Origin: Syntrophotalea acetylenica | Lineage (GTDB): Bacteria > Desulfobacterota > Desulfuromonadia > Desulfuromonadales > Syntrophotaleaceae | Reading direction: 5' to 3' | Length of the DNA stretch: 64,000 nucleotides | Assembly: GCF_001888165.1 (NCBI RefSeq) | Contig: NZ_CP015455.1 | Coordinates: forward strand, 2,226,001 to 2,290,000 | In this document: positions 34,670 to 43,195 of the stretch, piece by piece | Position numbering within the stretch: position 1 is the stretch's first letter | Layout: each line of letters begins with the position of its first letter | Notes under the pieces: model-generated | Database searches by the model: none | What the model saw: the letters and a program-made list of their open reading frames with translations, nothing else | What the model was told of the DNA's origin: nothing | Program-made: the position numbers and the translations under genes

Positions 34670-34939
34670 TTATTTATTCATCCTTTTCCGCCGTACCCGG
34701 ACAACTGTTTCAGCTTCTATGGCGTTGTCACAGTTAGGCAAATCTTTAAGCTCCCAATTGTTTTCGCTACAGACAGACAAAGCTTTGCGTCTTGCGTCAG
34801 GGTGTTCTATAAACCATTCGAAGGATTTTGTTTCTCCTGTCACAAGCGATTTATCCTGGCCACAGCCGCCCAAAAAGCAGCAAGAAAAAACAACAATAAG
34901 AAGAACGGCATTGCGTACGGACAAAGTTTTTTTAGCCAT
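34670..34939 (-). CDS. EexN-family (entry-exclusion-like) lipoprotein
   Basis: 89 residues. A lipoprotein signal ends at FLGGC. The mature part reads 'SFEWFIEHPDARRKALSVC' then 'NWELKDLPNCDNAIEAE', the EexN pattern of a helix with 'hP..R...l..C' and a second 'NC.NA'. EexN-like proteins block uptake of related conjugative elements. It sits between virB5 and virB6, as in many conjugative loci. AAAGGAG precedes the ATG at 34939; a longer frame overlapping virB5 is less likely. Confidence 0.75.
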   Translation of the reverse strand: MAKKTLSVRNAVLLIVVFSCCFLGGCGQDKSLVTGETKSFEWFIEHPDARRKALSVCSENNWELKDLPNCDNAIEAETVVRVRRKRMNK

Positions 34940-34952
34940 TATTTTTTCTCCT

Positions 34953-35597
34953 TTACCAGTCAATAGGGGTATACTCTCCAGTTGTCTCAACGGTCATTTG
35001 CCGGATTTTTTGCTTGTGAGCAGCTTCCCGAGCTTCGGCCCGGGCTTGAAGCATGGCAAGCTTGACCATTTCATTTTGCAAAAGAACTTGCTCTGCCTGA
35101 ATCCTGGCTTGCAGATCCAAAATGTCTTTCTGGTCCGGACAGTTGTTTACCTTCGCCACCAGCTTTGAAAGCTCACTGAATCTATCCCGGGCTTGCTCCA
35201 GTGATTTTTCAGACTGTCCAAGCCATGAAGACACATTCTCGTTCGCCTCGTCATAAAGTGAGGCCTCTTTTCCTGTTAGACCGTTTTCTTCCGCACTCTT
35301 AAGCCCCAGATCTTCCAATATTTCGGCCTGGTTCAGATCCATGGCTACGTCGTATTGAGAGCTTATAATCCCTCCCATGCCCCGCGATCCGCTGATGCGG
35401 TCCAGCTGGGTTTCAGCGATTTCCAACTGATTTTTCAGCTGTTCGATTTGCTTTACCATATACATGACCTGCTTAATAGACTGGGCCAAATTGCTTGTAT
35501 CGATAACCGGAATGCCCCCCGCAACTGCCTTTCTGGGGAAAAAAGAGGCAACTGTGAGCGCTCCGGCCAGTATGACGGCGACCGTTTTGCATTTCAT
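34953..35597 (-). CDS. virB5: VirB5/TrbJ minor pilus protein
   Basis: 214 residues. A signal peptide (MKCKTVAVILAGALTVASFF, cleaved near AVA) precedes a helical protein with coiled-coil stretches ('MVKQIEQLKNQLEIAETQLD', 'QARIQAEQVLLQNEMVKLAM'). VirB5 caps the pilus and contacts target cells. The ATG overlaps the virB4 stop (35594-35597), and it ends 14 bp before the EexN-like gene. Confidence 0.88.
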   Translation of the reverse strand: MKCKTVAVILAGALTVASFFPRKAVAGGIPVIDTSNLAQSIKQVMYMVKQIEQLKNQLEIAETQLDRISGSRGMGGIISSQYDVAMDLNQAEILEDLGLKSAEENGLTGKEASLYDEANENVSSWLGQSEKSLEQARDRFSELSKLVAKVNNCPDQKDILDLQARIQAEQVLLQNEMVKLAMLQARAEAREAAHKQKIRQMTVETTGEYTPIDW

Positions 35598-38044
35598 TTT
35601 GCAAGCCTCCTTTGCTTATGGAAGATCGGCAGCCATACGGCCGGATCTTCGCCATGGTTTTCGATAATGCGGGCAACCATCTGCACATTGTCAGTAGTCC
35701 CGGAAATCACCGCCAGTTCGTCATCAAAGCCCTGCAATTTCAATTCTGCAACTACGCTGCTTTGTCCTTGTTTGATGAGAAACCGCCGCGATCCGGGAGC
35801 CATATCTTCTTTGATTAATTGAAATTCCCTTTCGGACAGATGGAAGCCGTCCATGTAGTCTTTCCGGTCGGCTTTCGGATTCGGCATGAAGATCATGGTG
35901 GCGCATTGCTCGATCAGGGTGTGGGCGATGGGCGATTCGAGCACGTCTTTCGCCGACTGGGTACCATAGACCATGATGCCATTCTGCTTCCGAATGACCT
36001 TTTGCTTGTTCTGCGCAAAATCCTCGAAATACTCATCCAGCAGGAGTTTCCAAAATTCATCCAGAAACGCCATGAATCTGCGTCCGTCGATCAACTGCTC
36101 GATGCGATAAAACAGGTACATGATGATAGGGGTGCGGATTTCGTCATGGTCCAAAAACTCCGTCACATCGAACCCGAAAATGGTATTGTTTTGAAAATCC
36201 AGACGGTCTTCCGGGTTATCAAGCACCCAGGCAAGGGAGCCCTCTCCGCACCACTTTGATAGCCTGGCATGAGGGCCTTCTGGGTCCACGGGATCGAGAA
36301 AATCCAAACAGCGACCCAGGCGACGCAGATGCTCCGGCAAACCCATAACACCGCGGATAGCGTTGTCGATCTCCTTTTCCTGTCGGTTTGAGAACCCGCC
36401 GCCGCAAATCTTTTTAACCAGGTGATTAAGAAACAGCATGCTCGCTTCGGTGGTCGCAAGGTTGAAAGGATTGAACCCGGTGGGTTCCCCTGTTTTAAGG
36501 GGAGAATATATGCCCCCGCTTGCCCGCACGAAAATCTCCAATCCCCGGTCTTTGTCGAAAACAACCTGAGTAGGTCGAAACTTTCTGGCTTGGGACATCA
36601 GGAAGCCTTGAACAACTGTTTTTCCCGAGCCTGACGGCCCGATAATCAGGGTATTGCCGAGGGCCTTTTGCTCTTCTCTTTCTTCCTGCAAACTGTCAGC
36701 ACCTAACTCCCGTTCGGCTACGGCTTTCATTTTGGCTTTGGCGTTGTCCAGGGGCTCATGGAAATTAAAGTAATAAGGAGCTCCGGAACTGGTGCGAAAC
36801 ATGGCCACAGCAGGTCCCCATTGGTTTCCGGTCGGTCGGCCCGTCGGGTAGTTGTGGAAGCTGGAGAATCCGGCGAAATTTCTCGAACTTATCGGAGCCG
36901 GCCGGGGCCGATATCTGAAATTACCAGGCAATTGTGCCCAATAGGCAGCTCCCAGGGCCCAATCCTCACGGGCCACCACTATCGAACAATCTGCCATTTC
37001 CGCCCGAGCGGCCGCCAGGTTGGCCCTTAATTGCCGGAGATTTTCCGCGAAAACAGCCAAAGACAAATGATGCTCGCCGTAAACAATGCGTCCGGAGGCC
37101 AGATCGTCCAGAGCGTCGTCTATTTCTTCGACTTGGGACACGGCAAGGTCTCCGGCGGTTTGCAGCCTGCGTTGTTGACGTAGCAATAATTCAATGGCCA
37201 CCGGTTTTGACAGAAATTGGAAGCTCTGTGTGAGGATGAGCGGAAAGGGAGCGGACAGCAGTGCATTAAGAAGCCCCGGTTCGGTACCTTCCGGATATTC
37301 GGAAATCCCCAGAATCGCGCCTACTTTGCTCTCCACGACCCCGCGGAGTTCCAGTGCATCCGATCCGAAAAAGGGCCTGTTTCTGGCCAGGCAATCGGAA
37401 ATTTTCTGACGTGGGAGTGCGCGGGGGATCCAGTCGCCATTAGCCAGATAATCAAGGAACTCCAGAGTCTCCGAATGCAGTCGTCCTAAACGGACATAGG
37501 TGCCGAGAATACGAGGACCGTAGGCTGCAAGAGAACCGACCACAACAGAGACGAGCTCATTCAACTTCTCTATGGCTTCGTCCTGTTGCTGTTTCAGAAC
37601 CTCCGGATTTATTTCCAACCGTGAAAAAATCCTGAAAGGCCCGGAAGCTTCTGGACGGTAAATGACTGTCAGGTAAAGTTCGTTGACCATCATTTTCTTC
37701 TCAGCTAAGTGCTTTCGGTATTTTTCATCCAACGCCCTATCTAAAAGTCCGCTATGCTTTCCGTCCGGATAAGTGTTCTCTTCGCGTCGGATGGTATTCG
37801 ACCAAAGACAGACCCGCGGGGATGATATATTGCGAAGCAAAATATTGATCTGGTTTTTCCAGAGAATGACATTTTCCGGATCGGCAGCCTCATGGGCCAC
37901 ACCGCTCAGCTTTATAACCTGAAGATAATGCCCTCCGGTTGTTTTAACCGTCGATTCATTGACCTGAACGGAATAAGGGATAAAGTCGGCCACCGGATTT
38001 TCGCGCTGCCACACCCCCTGTGTTTTGGCCTGCTGTCTGGTCAT
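35594..38044 (-). CDS. virB4: VirB4/TrbE secretion ATPase
   Basis: 816 residues, full length. The N-terminal CagE/TrbE-type domain is followed by an ATPase with Walker A GPSGSGKT (469-476) and Walker B 'RFMAFLDEFWKLLLDE'. VirB4 energises pilus assembly and substrate passage at the inner membrane. Codons and reading frame are continuous. The stop overlaps virB5 and the start overlaps virB3, so translation of B3-B4-B5 is coupled. Confidence 0.94.
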   Translation of the reverse strand: MTRQQAKTQGVWQRENPVADFIPYSVQVNESTVKTTGGHYLQVIKLSGVAHEAADPENVILWKNQINILLRNISSPRVCLWSNTIRREENTYPDGKHSGLLDRALDEKYRKHLAEKKMMVNELYLTVIYRPEASGPFRIFSRLEINPEVLKQQQDEAIEKLNELVSVVVGSLAAYGPRILGTYVRLGRLHSETLEFLDYLANGDWIPRALPRQKISDCLARNRPFFGSDALELRGVVESKVGAILGISEYPEGTEPGLLNALLSAPFPLILTQSFQFLSKPVAIELLLRQQRRLQTAGDLAVSQVEEIDDALDDLASGRIVYGEHHLSLAVFAENLRQLRANLAAARAEMADCSIVVAREDWALGAAYWAQLPGNFRYRPRPAPISSRNFAGFSSFHNYPTGRPTGNQWGPAVAMFRTSSGAPYYFNFHEPLDNAKAKMKAVAERELGADSLQEEREEQKALGNTLIIGPSGSGKTVVQGFLMSQARKFRPTQVVFDKDRGLEIFVRASGGIYSPLKTGEPTGFNPFNLATTEASMLFLNHLVKKICGGGFSNRQEKEIDNAIRGVMGLPEHLRRLGRCLDFLDPVDPEGPHARLSKWCGEGSLAWVLDNPEDRLDFQNNTIFGFDVTEFLDHDEIRTPIIMYLFYRIEQLIDGRRFMAFLDEFWKLLLDEYFEDFAQNKQKVIRKQNGIMVYGTQSAKDVLESPIAHTLIEQCATMIFMPNPKADRKDYMDGFHLSEREFQLIKEDMAPGSRRFLIKQGQSSVVAELKLQGFDDELAVISGTTDNVQMVARIIENHGEDPAVWLPIFHKQRRLAK

Positions 38045-38361
38045 GATCGTAACCTTTTTCCGGCCCGCGTATTAACCAGGGGACAAGCCGTCGCGGCTCC
38101 CCAATGACGCCACCCGAGTGATCTTAATTTGGTTTGAACCCACAGAAACAGGAGTCGGATAATCCTGGGATCACGCATACAAAGTAAGTACAAGGTGCCA
38201 TGAATGGGAAGGTACAGAAGCAGGGTAAACGGATTGCCGGTACCAATCATAAGAATGGCCACCAGGACAAACCCGACGATGATGCCGTCCATTGTAACGC
38301 CCCACTTCATTGCGGGCCTGGTAGGCCCGACAAACAACGGATCTGTTCCATCCATGTCCAC
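38041..38361 (-). CDS. virB3: VirB3/TrbD inner-membrane protein
   Basis: 106 residues. It opens 'MDMDGTDPLFVGPTRPAMKWG', the strongly conserved VirB3 lead, followed by a pair of membrane helices ('IIVGFVLVAILMIG' and 'FTLLLYLPIHGTLYLL') and the 'DPRIIRLLFLWVQTK' segment. VirB3 partners VirB4 in pilus biogenesis. It overlaps virB4 by 4 bp. Confidence 0.92.
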   Translation of the reverse strand: MDMDGTDPLFVGPTRPAMKWGVTMDGIIVGFVLVAILMIGTGNPFTLLLYLPIHGTLYLLCMRDPRIIRLLFLWVQTKLRSLGWRHWGAATACPLVNTRAGKRLRS

Positions 38362-38367
38362 ACTCCC

Positions 38368-38691
38368 TCAGGATACGGCAGCAATAATGAGATCGACGAT
38401 GGTCGCGCCACCAAAAACCAGAACAATGCCCAGAACATATTTCAAACAGGCTTCGCCCGTAATCTTCCCTGCCCAGGCCAGATAGCCAAGAATAACAATC
38501 CCGATGATCGCTACGCTGCGGGCAATACCATTGGTTAAAAGATCGAGCACCCAATCCACACCGTCCTCGATAGGTCCTGCAAAGGCCAGACTAGACGAAG
38601 ACAGTACAAAAATAATTGCCAAAGCCATAATGGAGAGGGCTTGTTGTTTTCGGGATGAGGCTTCGGTGACAGCAGTTTGTGTGGTCTGCAT
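38368..38691 (-). CDS. virB2: VirB2 major pilin
   Basis: 107 residues. A long signal sequence ends at AFA, and the mature pilin of about 69 residues has two hydrophobic helices ('SVAIIGIVILGYLAWAG', 'VLGIVLVFGGATIVDLIIAA') around a short basic turn, the VirB2/TrbC design. It ends 6 bp before virB3. Confidence 0.9.
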   Translation of the reverse strand: MQTTQTAVTEASSRKQQALSIMALAIIFVLSSSSLAFAGPIEDGVDWVLDLLTNGIARSVAIIGIVILGYLAWAGKITGEACLKYVLGIVLVFGGATIVDLIIAAVS

Positions 38692-38710
38692 AGCTTCTTC
38701 TCCTTGTCAT

Positions 38711-39409
38711 TTATTGGATCACCCCGGTTGCCTTCCGGGTGAAAACGTCCCGAGAGGCGTTTTCCTGAAGATTGAGCCGCCGGGCTATGGCATAAATATC
38801 CCAGGGTTCCGGAGCCGGTGGTTTTTGGGCCTGAACTAAAACAGGGATCGTCTTTTGGTTTTTGATCACGGAATAAAACTCGTGATCCCGGATAACAGCG
38901 GCGGGTGTCGAACCATTGAAACGAATCAACCCCTTGGGTGTTTGCCCGGCCGCCTCTCGTTGTGCGACTATCACCGGGTTCTGAAAATAAAGGGAACCAT
39001 TTGTTAAGTCGGGGAGGCGACCATCGAGGGACAGGTTAATGATGGTGTCAATTCTTGCCCTCTGCCTTGGGGTAAGACTTGGCAGATTTTTCCATCCTCC
39101 TGCCCGGGTTGCTGGCTCGAACTGGTTTTTCGCGTTGAGGATTTGGGTAATAGAAGATCCGAATTCCCCGGATATCAGTCGATTCAGAATCACATGAACA
39201 ACGGCGGCCATTCCACTGTCTCCCTGATCTCCAGCTTCCGCATACGTCACCCGGCCGATAGCATCCCGGTCCTCTTCGGACAGCTCAAAACTGCACAATT
39301 TTATTCTCTGGTCAGCAGTTATGGTTTCATTGGCCCAAGAGTTAAAACTGCTGAAGATCAAGCCGCAGAAGACAAGAACGCAAACCTTGATTCTCATCAG
39401 CGTCATCAT
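38711..39409 (-). CDS. SleB/CwlJ-type cell-wall hydrolase in the virB1 position
   Basis: 232 residues with a signal peptide (to about SWA). The hydrolase_2 (SleB) domain shows 'RVTYAEAGDQGDSGMAAVVH' with 'ILNRL', then 'FEPA' and a C-terminal 'GSTPAAVIRDHEFYSVI'. It should open peptidoglycan for assembly of the secretion channel. Conventional VirB1 proteins are SLT-type lytic transglycosylases, so the enzyme class is different. It is the first gene of the visible operon. Confidence 0.85.
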   Translation of the reverse strand: MMTLMRIKVCVLVFCGLIFSSFNSWANETITADQRIKLCSFELSEEDRDAIGRVTYAEAGDQGDSGMAAVVHVILNRLISGEFGSSITQILNAKNQFEPATRAGGWKNLPSLTPRQRARIDTIINLSLDGRLPDLTNGSLYFQNPVIVAQREAAGQTPKGLIRFNGSTPAAVIRDHEFYSVIKNQKTIPVLVQAQKPPAPEPWDIYAIARRLNLQENASRDVFTRKATGVIQ

Positions 39410-40147
39410 TGATCCCTTCTTCTACGGATTTCTGCGCGAAATATCGTGGTTAAGAGTCCGCTTTTCAGGAGCGTCCCCAACTGCAGGACAAAGCTGAACG
39501 AGCTTCAATTGGGCCTTGATCGTATCGGACCACCATTTTAGTTAAAGCCCATCCGCTCCAAAACGACACCGATTTTCCGAGTATTTTTGTTATAAATTTG
39601 AAGTCCCCGGCCGCGAAAACTACGCTTGGGAAACATGGTAAATTTTGTCATTTCTACAATGTGCATCAGGAATTGACGCTGGGTCCGATCTATCGGTGGA
39701 GAAAGGAATTTTCAAATATTCACCAAAAGTAACGCACCCGATATGCACATTAGGAGAAAAGCGTTTTCTCTTCATGAAAACATATCCATCAATTAGCTTT
39801 TTATATTTTATTTGAAGGATTTGGTCAACTGTTTTTTATTAAATATTTTGCATTTTTCATAAAGAGCCTATCCATTCTAGAGGAAGCAAAAACACCAACC
39901 CAACCCCTCCTAAGCCGAGGTCGTCTCATCCCAAACCGGCCCCCCCTGTAACAAGCCCTGACCGATTAGCCGCTCGTGGTCATCCGCCTGGGCGGATGAC
40001 CACCCTGCGCGCGGTTGGAATGTTGCGATTTCTTTGCGAAAAGATATTCTTCAAGAACACCTCGTGCGACAAGCATCAGAGCCCCGGCCATGATCGAGGG
40101 ACCACCGGGCAACTCATATTGTCCCCTGGCCTGAAAGATCGCCACCT
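39410..40147. other. Intergenic right flank of the secretion locus
   Basis: 738 bp without a credible gene. It should hold the promoter of the virB operon (minus strand) but I find no clear pair of boxes. 39760-39870 is strongly AT-rich. A 13-bp perfect palindrome follows at 39976-40003. No integrase, tRNA fragment or flanking direct repeat marks an element end here. Confidence 0.55.
39976..40003. repeat. Perfect 13-bp palindrome
   Basis: GTGGTCATCCGCC, a 2-nt spacer TG, then GGCGGATGACCAC. No T-run follows on either strand, so it is not an ordinary terminator; a protein-binding site or mobile-element footprint is possible. Confidence 0.7.
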
Positions 40148-41167
40148 ATGGATGCGAACAGAAGCCTCCTGCAGCGATTGTGCTATGCAATACTGGCCGC
40201 GATCTGGCTTCTGACCTGCTGCATGCCGGCTGCCGCTCAGCCGCCAGGCAACAGGGACAAGCTGCTCGATACGTATCGCCGGAATCTGGCCCGCCTGGAT
40301 GAAAACAGCTTCGGCCTCCCTCTTCTTGTCCAATCCTCCGAGCAGGGCGAGCACTCGACGGTGGATGTTTACGGGATTTTCGAGTATCCCTTCGAAGAGG
40401 TCGTTGACACCCTCAGAATACCGGCAAACTGGTGCGACATTTTATTTCTCCACCCGAACATCAAGGCAAGCACCTGGCAGAAACGGCAGAACGGCTGGGC
40501 TCTGACTCTCTACCTGGGCCGCAAAAAGTATCAGGCGCCGGAAGACACCCACCCGGTCCTTTACAACTTCCGGATCGCGAGCCAGCAGCCGGACTACCTG
40601 CGCATAGCGCTGACCGCCGCCAGCGGGCCTTTCGGCACCAGAGACCATACCCTCTGTTTCGAGGCCCTGCCGCTGGACAAGCACAGATCTTTCGTCCACG
40701 TCAGGTATGCCTACAGCAGCAGCGGAGCCTTTCGTCTCGCGGAGCAAGCCTACTTCGCCACCCTTGGCCGCAACAAAATCGGATTTACGACAACCGGCAC
40801 GGACACAAATGGCCGCCCCGTCTACATAAAAGGTCCGCGGGCGGCACTTGAACGCAACGCCGTGCGGTATTTTTTTGCTTTCCAGGCCTTTATGGATACG
40901 CTGAGCGTCCCGCGGGAAAGCCGCTTTGCAAAGAGAATCCACCGCTGGTACGCACTGACAGACGCTTACCGAAGACAGCTTTATGAGATGGACAGGGAGG
41001 ATTACGCGGCGACAAAGACCCAGGCCTACAAAAACCAGCAATGGCTTCAAAGAAACATTGAAACAGCAACCCCACGGTCATCGCGTATCACCAACAGGAT
41101 TCTCCGCTACCGGGCAAAAAGCAACGTGATGCTATACACTTGTTTACGCAGGAATTTTGTCATCTGA
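40148..41167 (+). CDS. Exported protein of unknown function
   Basis: 339 residues. A signal peptide (hydrophobic 'LCYAILAAIWLLTCCMPAAA') is followed by a globular mature protein rich in aromatic and basic residues. 'VYGIFEYPFEEVVDTLRIPA' and 'NWCDILFLHPNIK' resemble the helix-grip (START/SRPBCC) lipid-binding fold, but the match is by eye and weak. There is no convincing ribosome-binding site for ATG 40148. A membrane-protein gene follows. Confidence 0.65.
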   Translation: MDANRSLLQRLCYAILAAIWLLTCCMPAAAQPPGNRDKLLDTYRRNLARLDENSFGLPLLVQSSEQGEHSTVDVYGIFEYPFEEVVDTLRIPANWCDILFLHPNIKASTWQKRQNGWALTLYLGRKKYQAPEDTHPVLYNFRIASQQPDYLRIALTAASGPFGTRDHTLCFEALPLDKHRSFVHVRYAYSSSGAFRLAEQAYFATLGRNKIGFTTTGTDTNGRPVYIKGPRAALERNAVRYFFAFQAFMDTLSVPRESRFAKRIHRWYALTDAYRRQLYEMDREDYAATKTQAYKNQQWLQRNIETATPRSSRITNRILRYRAKSNVMLYTCLRRNFVI

Positions 41168-41354
41168 ATGCCTTGAAGTCCGTGACATGCCGGAAGCGCC
41201 TTGCGCACCATGCCACCGCAGTCCGCAGACGCTGCCGACAGCCTCAAAAACGATGAGCCGGTTGTTGCGCCGCAGCAGCGCAGACGCGCCAGTCTGCCTG
41301 TGCAGGCAGACTCGCCGGGATACCGGAAACCAGGGGGGGGACGGTCGCACTGCC

Positions 41355-42017
41355 ATGCGCGCAAAAAACCGGACAAGGTATGGGGTGTTCAAGGAGACGG
41401 AACTGCCCCTGGAGGTGGTAATCCTGATGCTTGGCGGACTGGCCATGCTGATTACGGGGTTGCTGCTGTTGCCGGTGTCGGCCGGCTTACTCCCGTACTA
41501 TGCCAACGGTTTGTATGGATTGTTACTCGTCATGTTCGCCCTTCAGGCGATATCCCTCGGAAAGACGCCCTTCGGCGACATGAAGAGGTCCAAGCCATTG
41601 CTCGTCGCCGGCGTGATGGTGGCTGCGGTGGGCATTGTCACCTGTTTCATCCCGGTTTTTGGCCTCATTCCACGGCTGCTCTTGTTTCTGTGTTTTGCCC
41701 CGGGCGGCCTGCTGCTGCTTTTGCAGATGTGTCTTTGCAAAGACAAGCTGAGGCGGTGGGCTGGCTACGGGGGGATTTCCCGACATTTGATTGCCAGTTG
41801 CAGCGCCGTCTATGTGCTCTCCATCCTGACCGGGCTTCTGGTGTGGAATGAGAACCTGCTGACGGTCGTGTTCGGCGTGTCGATGCTCGTCCCGGGCCTG
41901 GTTGCCACGCTCGTCATCGGTGTGATTCTTGCCGCGAACGGCTGTGTCCTGCTGTATCTTCTGAGCATCCTGGTCGTGCTGGACAAGAGCCCGGATGGCA
42001 CCAAAAAGGTGGTTTGA
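41355..42017 (+). CDS. Multi-spanning membrane protein, HdeD/DUF308-like
   Basis: 220 residues from ATG 41355, with six likely membrane helices ('VVILMLGGLAMLITGLLLLP', 'LYGLLLVMFALQAISLG', 'LLVAGVMVAAVGIVTCFIPV' and three more). Alternating small and hydrophobic residues recall HdeD-type proteins; no catalytic motif is visible. The open frame reaches back to 41157, but the extra 66 residues are cysteine- and arginine-rich and overlap the previous gene, so they are probably noncoding. The start is uncertain because no good ribosome-binding site lies near it. Confidence 0.6.
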   Translation: MRAKNRTRYGVFKETELPLEVVILMLGGLAMLITGLLLLPVSAGLLPYYANGLYGLLLVMFALQAISLGKTPFGDMKRSKPLLVAGVMVAAVGIVTCFIPVFGLIPRLLLFLCFAPGGLLLLLQMCLCKDKLRRWAGYGGISRHLIASCSAVYVLSILTGLLVWNENLLTVVFGVSMLVPGLVATLVIGVILAANGCVLLYLLSILVVLDKSPDGTKKVV

Positions 42018-42061
42018 TTTCCTTTTCCGAAGCCCCCCCTCAACCTTGAAGGAGGTTCGAT

Positions 42062-42295
42062 ATGTTCACGTTTGAAGACGGCAAATCCTACCGCATGCCG
42101 GCCCATTTCGGCGGCTCCGCTTTCGACCCCGATGCCAGGATACCGCCCAGGAATCCCGTGGGCCAACATCTTTACCCTGCGGTTGTTTGTCGTATTTTAA
42201 AACAGGGAAGAAATCCCCCTCAAACAAAACAAAAAGGCCGGGAGCAAGGTCCGGCCTTTTTCAGATTACTGGCAGCATATAAAACGCAGTATTAA
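42062..42295 (+). pseudogene. Remnant of an acetoacetate-decarboxylase-like gene
   Basis: An excellent site (GAAGGAGGTTCGAT) precedes MFTFEDGKSYRMPAHFGGSA, which resembles the N-terminus of acetoacetate-decarboxylase-family proteins. After about 34 residues the similarity ends, and the frame runs through an intrinsic terminator to a stop. Most of the gene has therefore been deleted, with its start and its terminator left behind. The peptide may still be made. Confidence 0.5.
42231..42261 (+). terminator. Intrinsic terminator
   Basis: AAAAAGGCCGG, a 9-nt loop and CCGGCCTTTTT. The A-rich left arm makes it work for either strand; it ends the plus-strand unit of the membrane protein and also faces the convergent zinc-ribbon gene. 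Confidence 0.85.
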
Positions 42296-42315
42296 AACCT
42301 TTCCAGCATGGCAAC

Positions 42316-42471
42316 TCAGCCCAGATACAGGTTGCGGCTGCGCGCACGATTGGCAAGGATGGTATGATCAATAATTTCACCGCAGGCAGAGCATTTCCAA
42401 GCGTCAAACACCCTCACGAAGTCGTAGTATTTTTCAGCATACATGCGGCCTTTGCACTTAGGACATCTCAT
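42316..42471 (-). CDS. Small zinc-ribbon protein
   Basis: 51 residues: MRCPKCKGRMYAEKYYDF, then 'AWKCSACGEIIDHTIL' and a basic tail 'NRARSRNLYLG'. Two CxxC pairs about 23 residues apart form one zinc ribbon. AGGGGG precedes the ATG by six bases. Proteins of this size with one ribbon are common in Geobacter relatives; the role is unknown. Confidence 0.75.
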   Translation of the reverse strand: MRCPKCKGRMYAEKYYDFVRVFDAWKCSACGEIIDHTILANRARSRNLYLG

Positions 42472-42636
42472 GTTTTCCCCCTTGGTTGAATAAGTACTGC
42501 CTACAGGTAACGGGTATGTAAAACATCATTTCACGTCCCGTGCCAGTACTTGCCACATGTCGGTAAATTTTTTAAGGGGTCTAATGGAAATAGATAAAAC
42601 ATCTATTTTACAGACAGTTAGGAACTGGGTTTTAAT

Positions 42637-43190
42637 TCAAAAAAATTTTTGAATGCGTCGAATCGTCCCTGGCCCGATCCCTCGCACCCTCTGCAGGGCC
42701 TGCAGACTGCCAAATGCGCCATTTTTTTGGCGCTCATCCATGATTCGTTCCGCCAATTTGGGCCCGATGCCCGGCAAGGCCTGCCAATCACTGAAGTTCA
42801 TGGAATCGGGATGCAACGGAATCCCCAGGGTCATGCGCTGCGCCGCCGGCATAAATTTTCGCGATAAATCAATGGCATGCCCCTCTTGACAAACCAGTTC
42901 CAGAGTTTCGCCGCTGTGCACGGGCAACGAAACCAACAAATCGTTCCTGATGTTATCGTCCATTTTACAAGCCGCCATTTGGATGACGCGTTCCGCGAAA
43001 GTTGCGTCAAAAAAGTGATGGCACCCTGGATCTCGAAACCCCTTACCAAGGCAAACAGCCATATGATCGGGCTTTTGATGATAAAAAACCGGGCTATCCT
43101 CCCCCAGGGGAAAATAGCCCGGCACATGCGCAGCAACACTATGGCGAGCAAAACGGCAACCAGGAGCAGCGTCCCGTTGTCTCGTCCCAT
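42637..43190 (-). pseudogene. ComEA-like helix-hairpin-helix protein, apparent frameshift
   Basis: The frame starting at ATG 43190 gives a membrane anchor (MGRDNGTLLLVAVLLAIVLL), five bases after the citramalate synthase stop. The body lies in another frame from about 43125: a soluble domain, then tandem helix-hairpin-helix motifs 'LPGIGPKLAERIMDERQKNG' and 'VRGIGPGTIRRIQ'. One missing base near the string GCCCGGC (43117-43122) joins them as RMCPGYFPLGE. ComEA-type proteins bind DNA on the outer face of the inner membrane. If the shift is real the DNA-binding part is no longer membrane-anchored. Confidence 0.72.
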
Positions 43191-43195
43191 GTTGG

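Noticed and set aside
18845-40147. An integrative and conjugative element with att sites
   Set aside because: I found no integrase, relaxase, tRNA target or matching direct repeats at the two flanks within the window.
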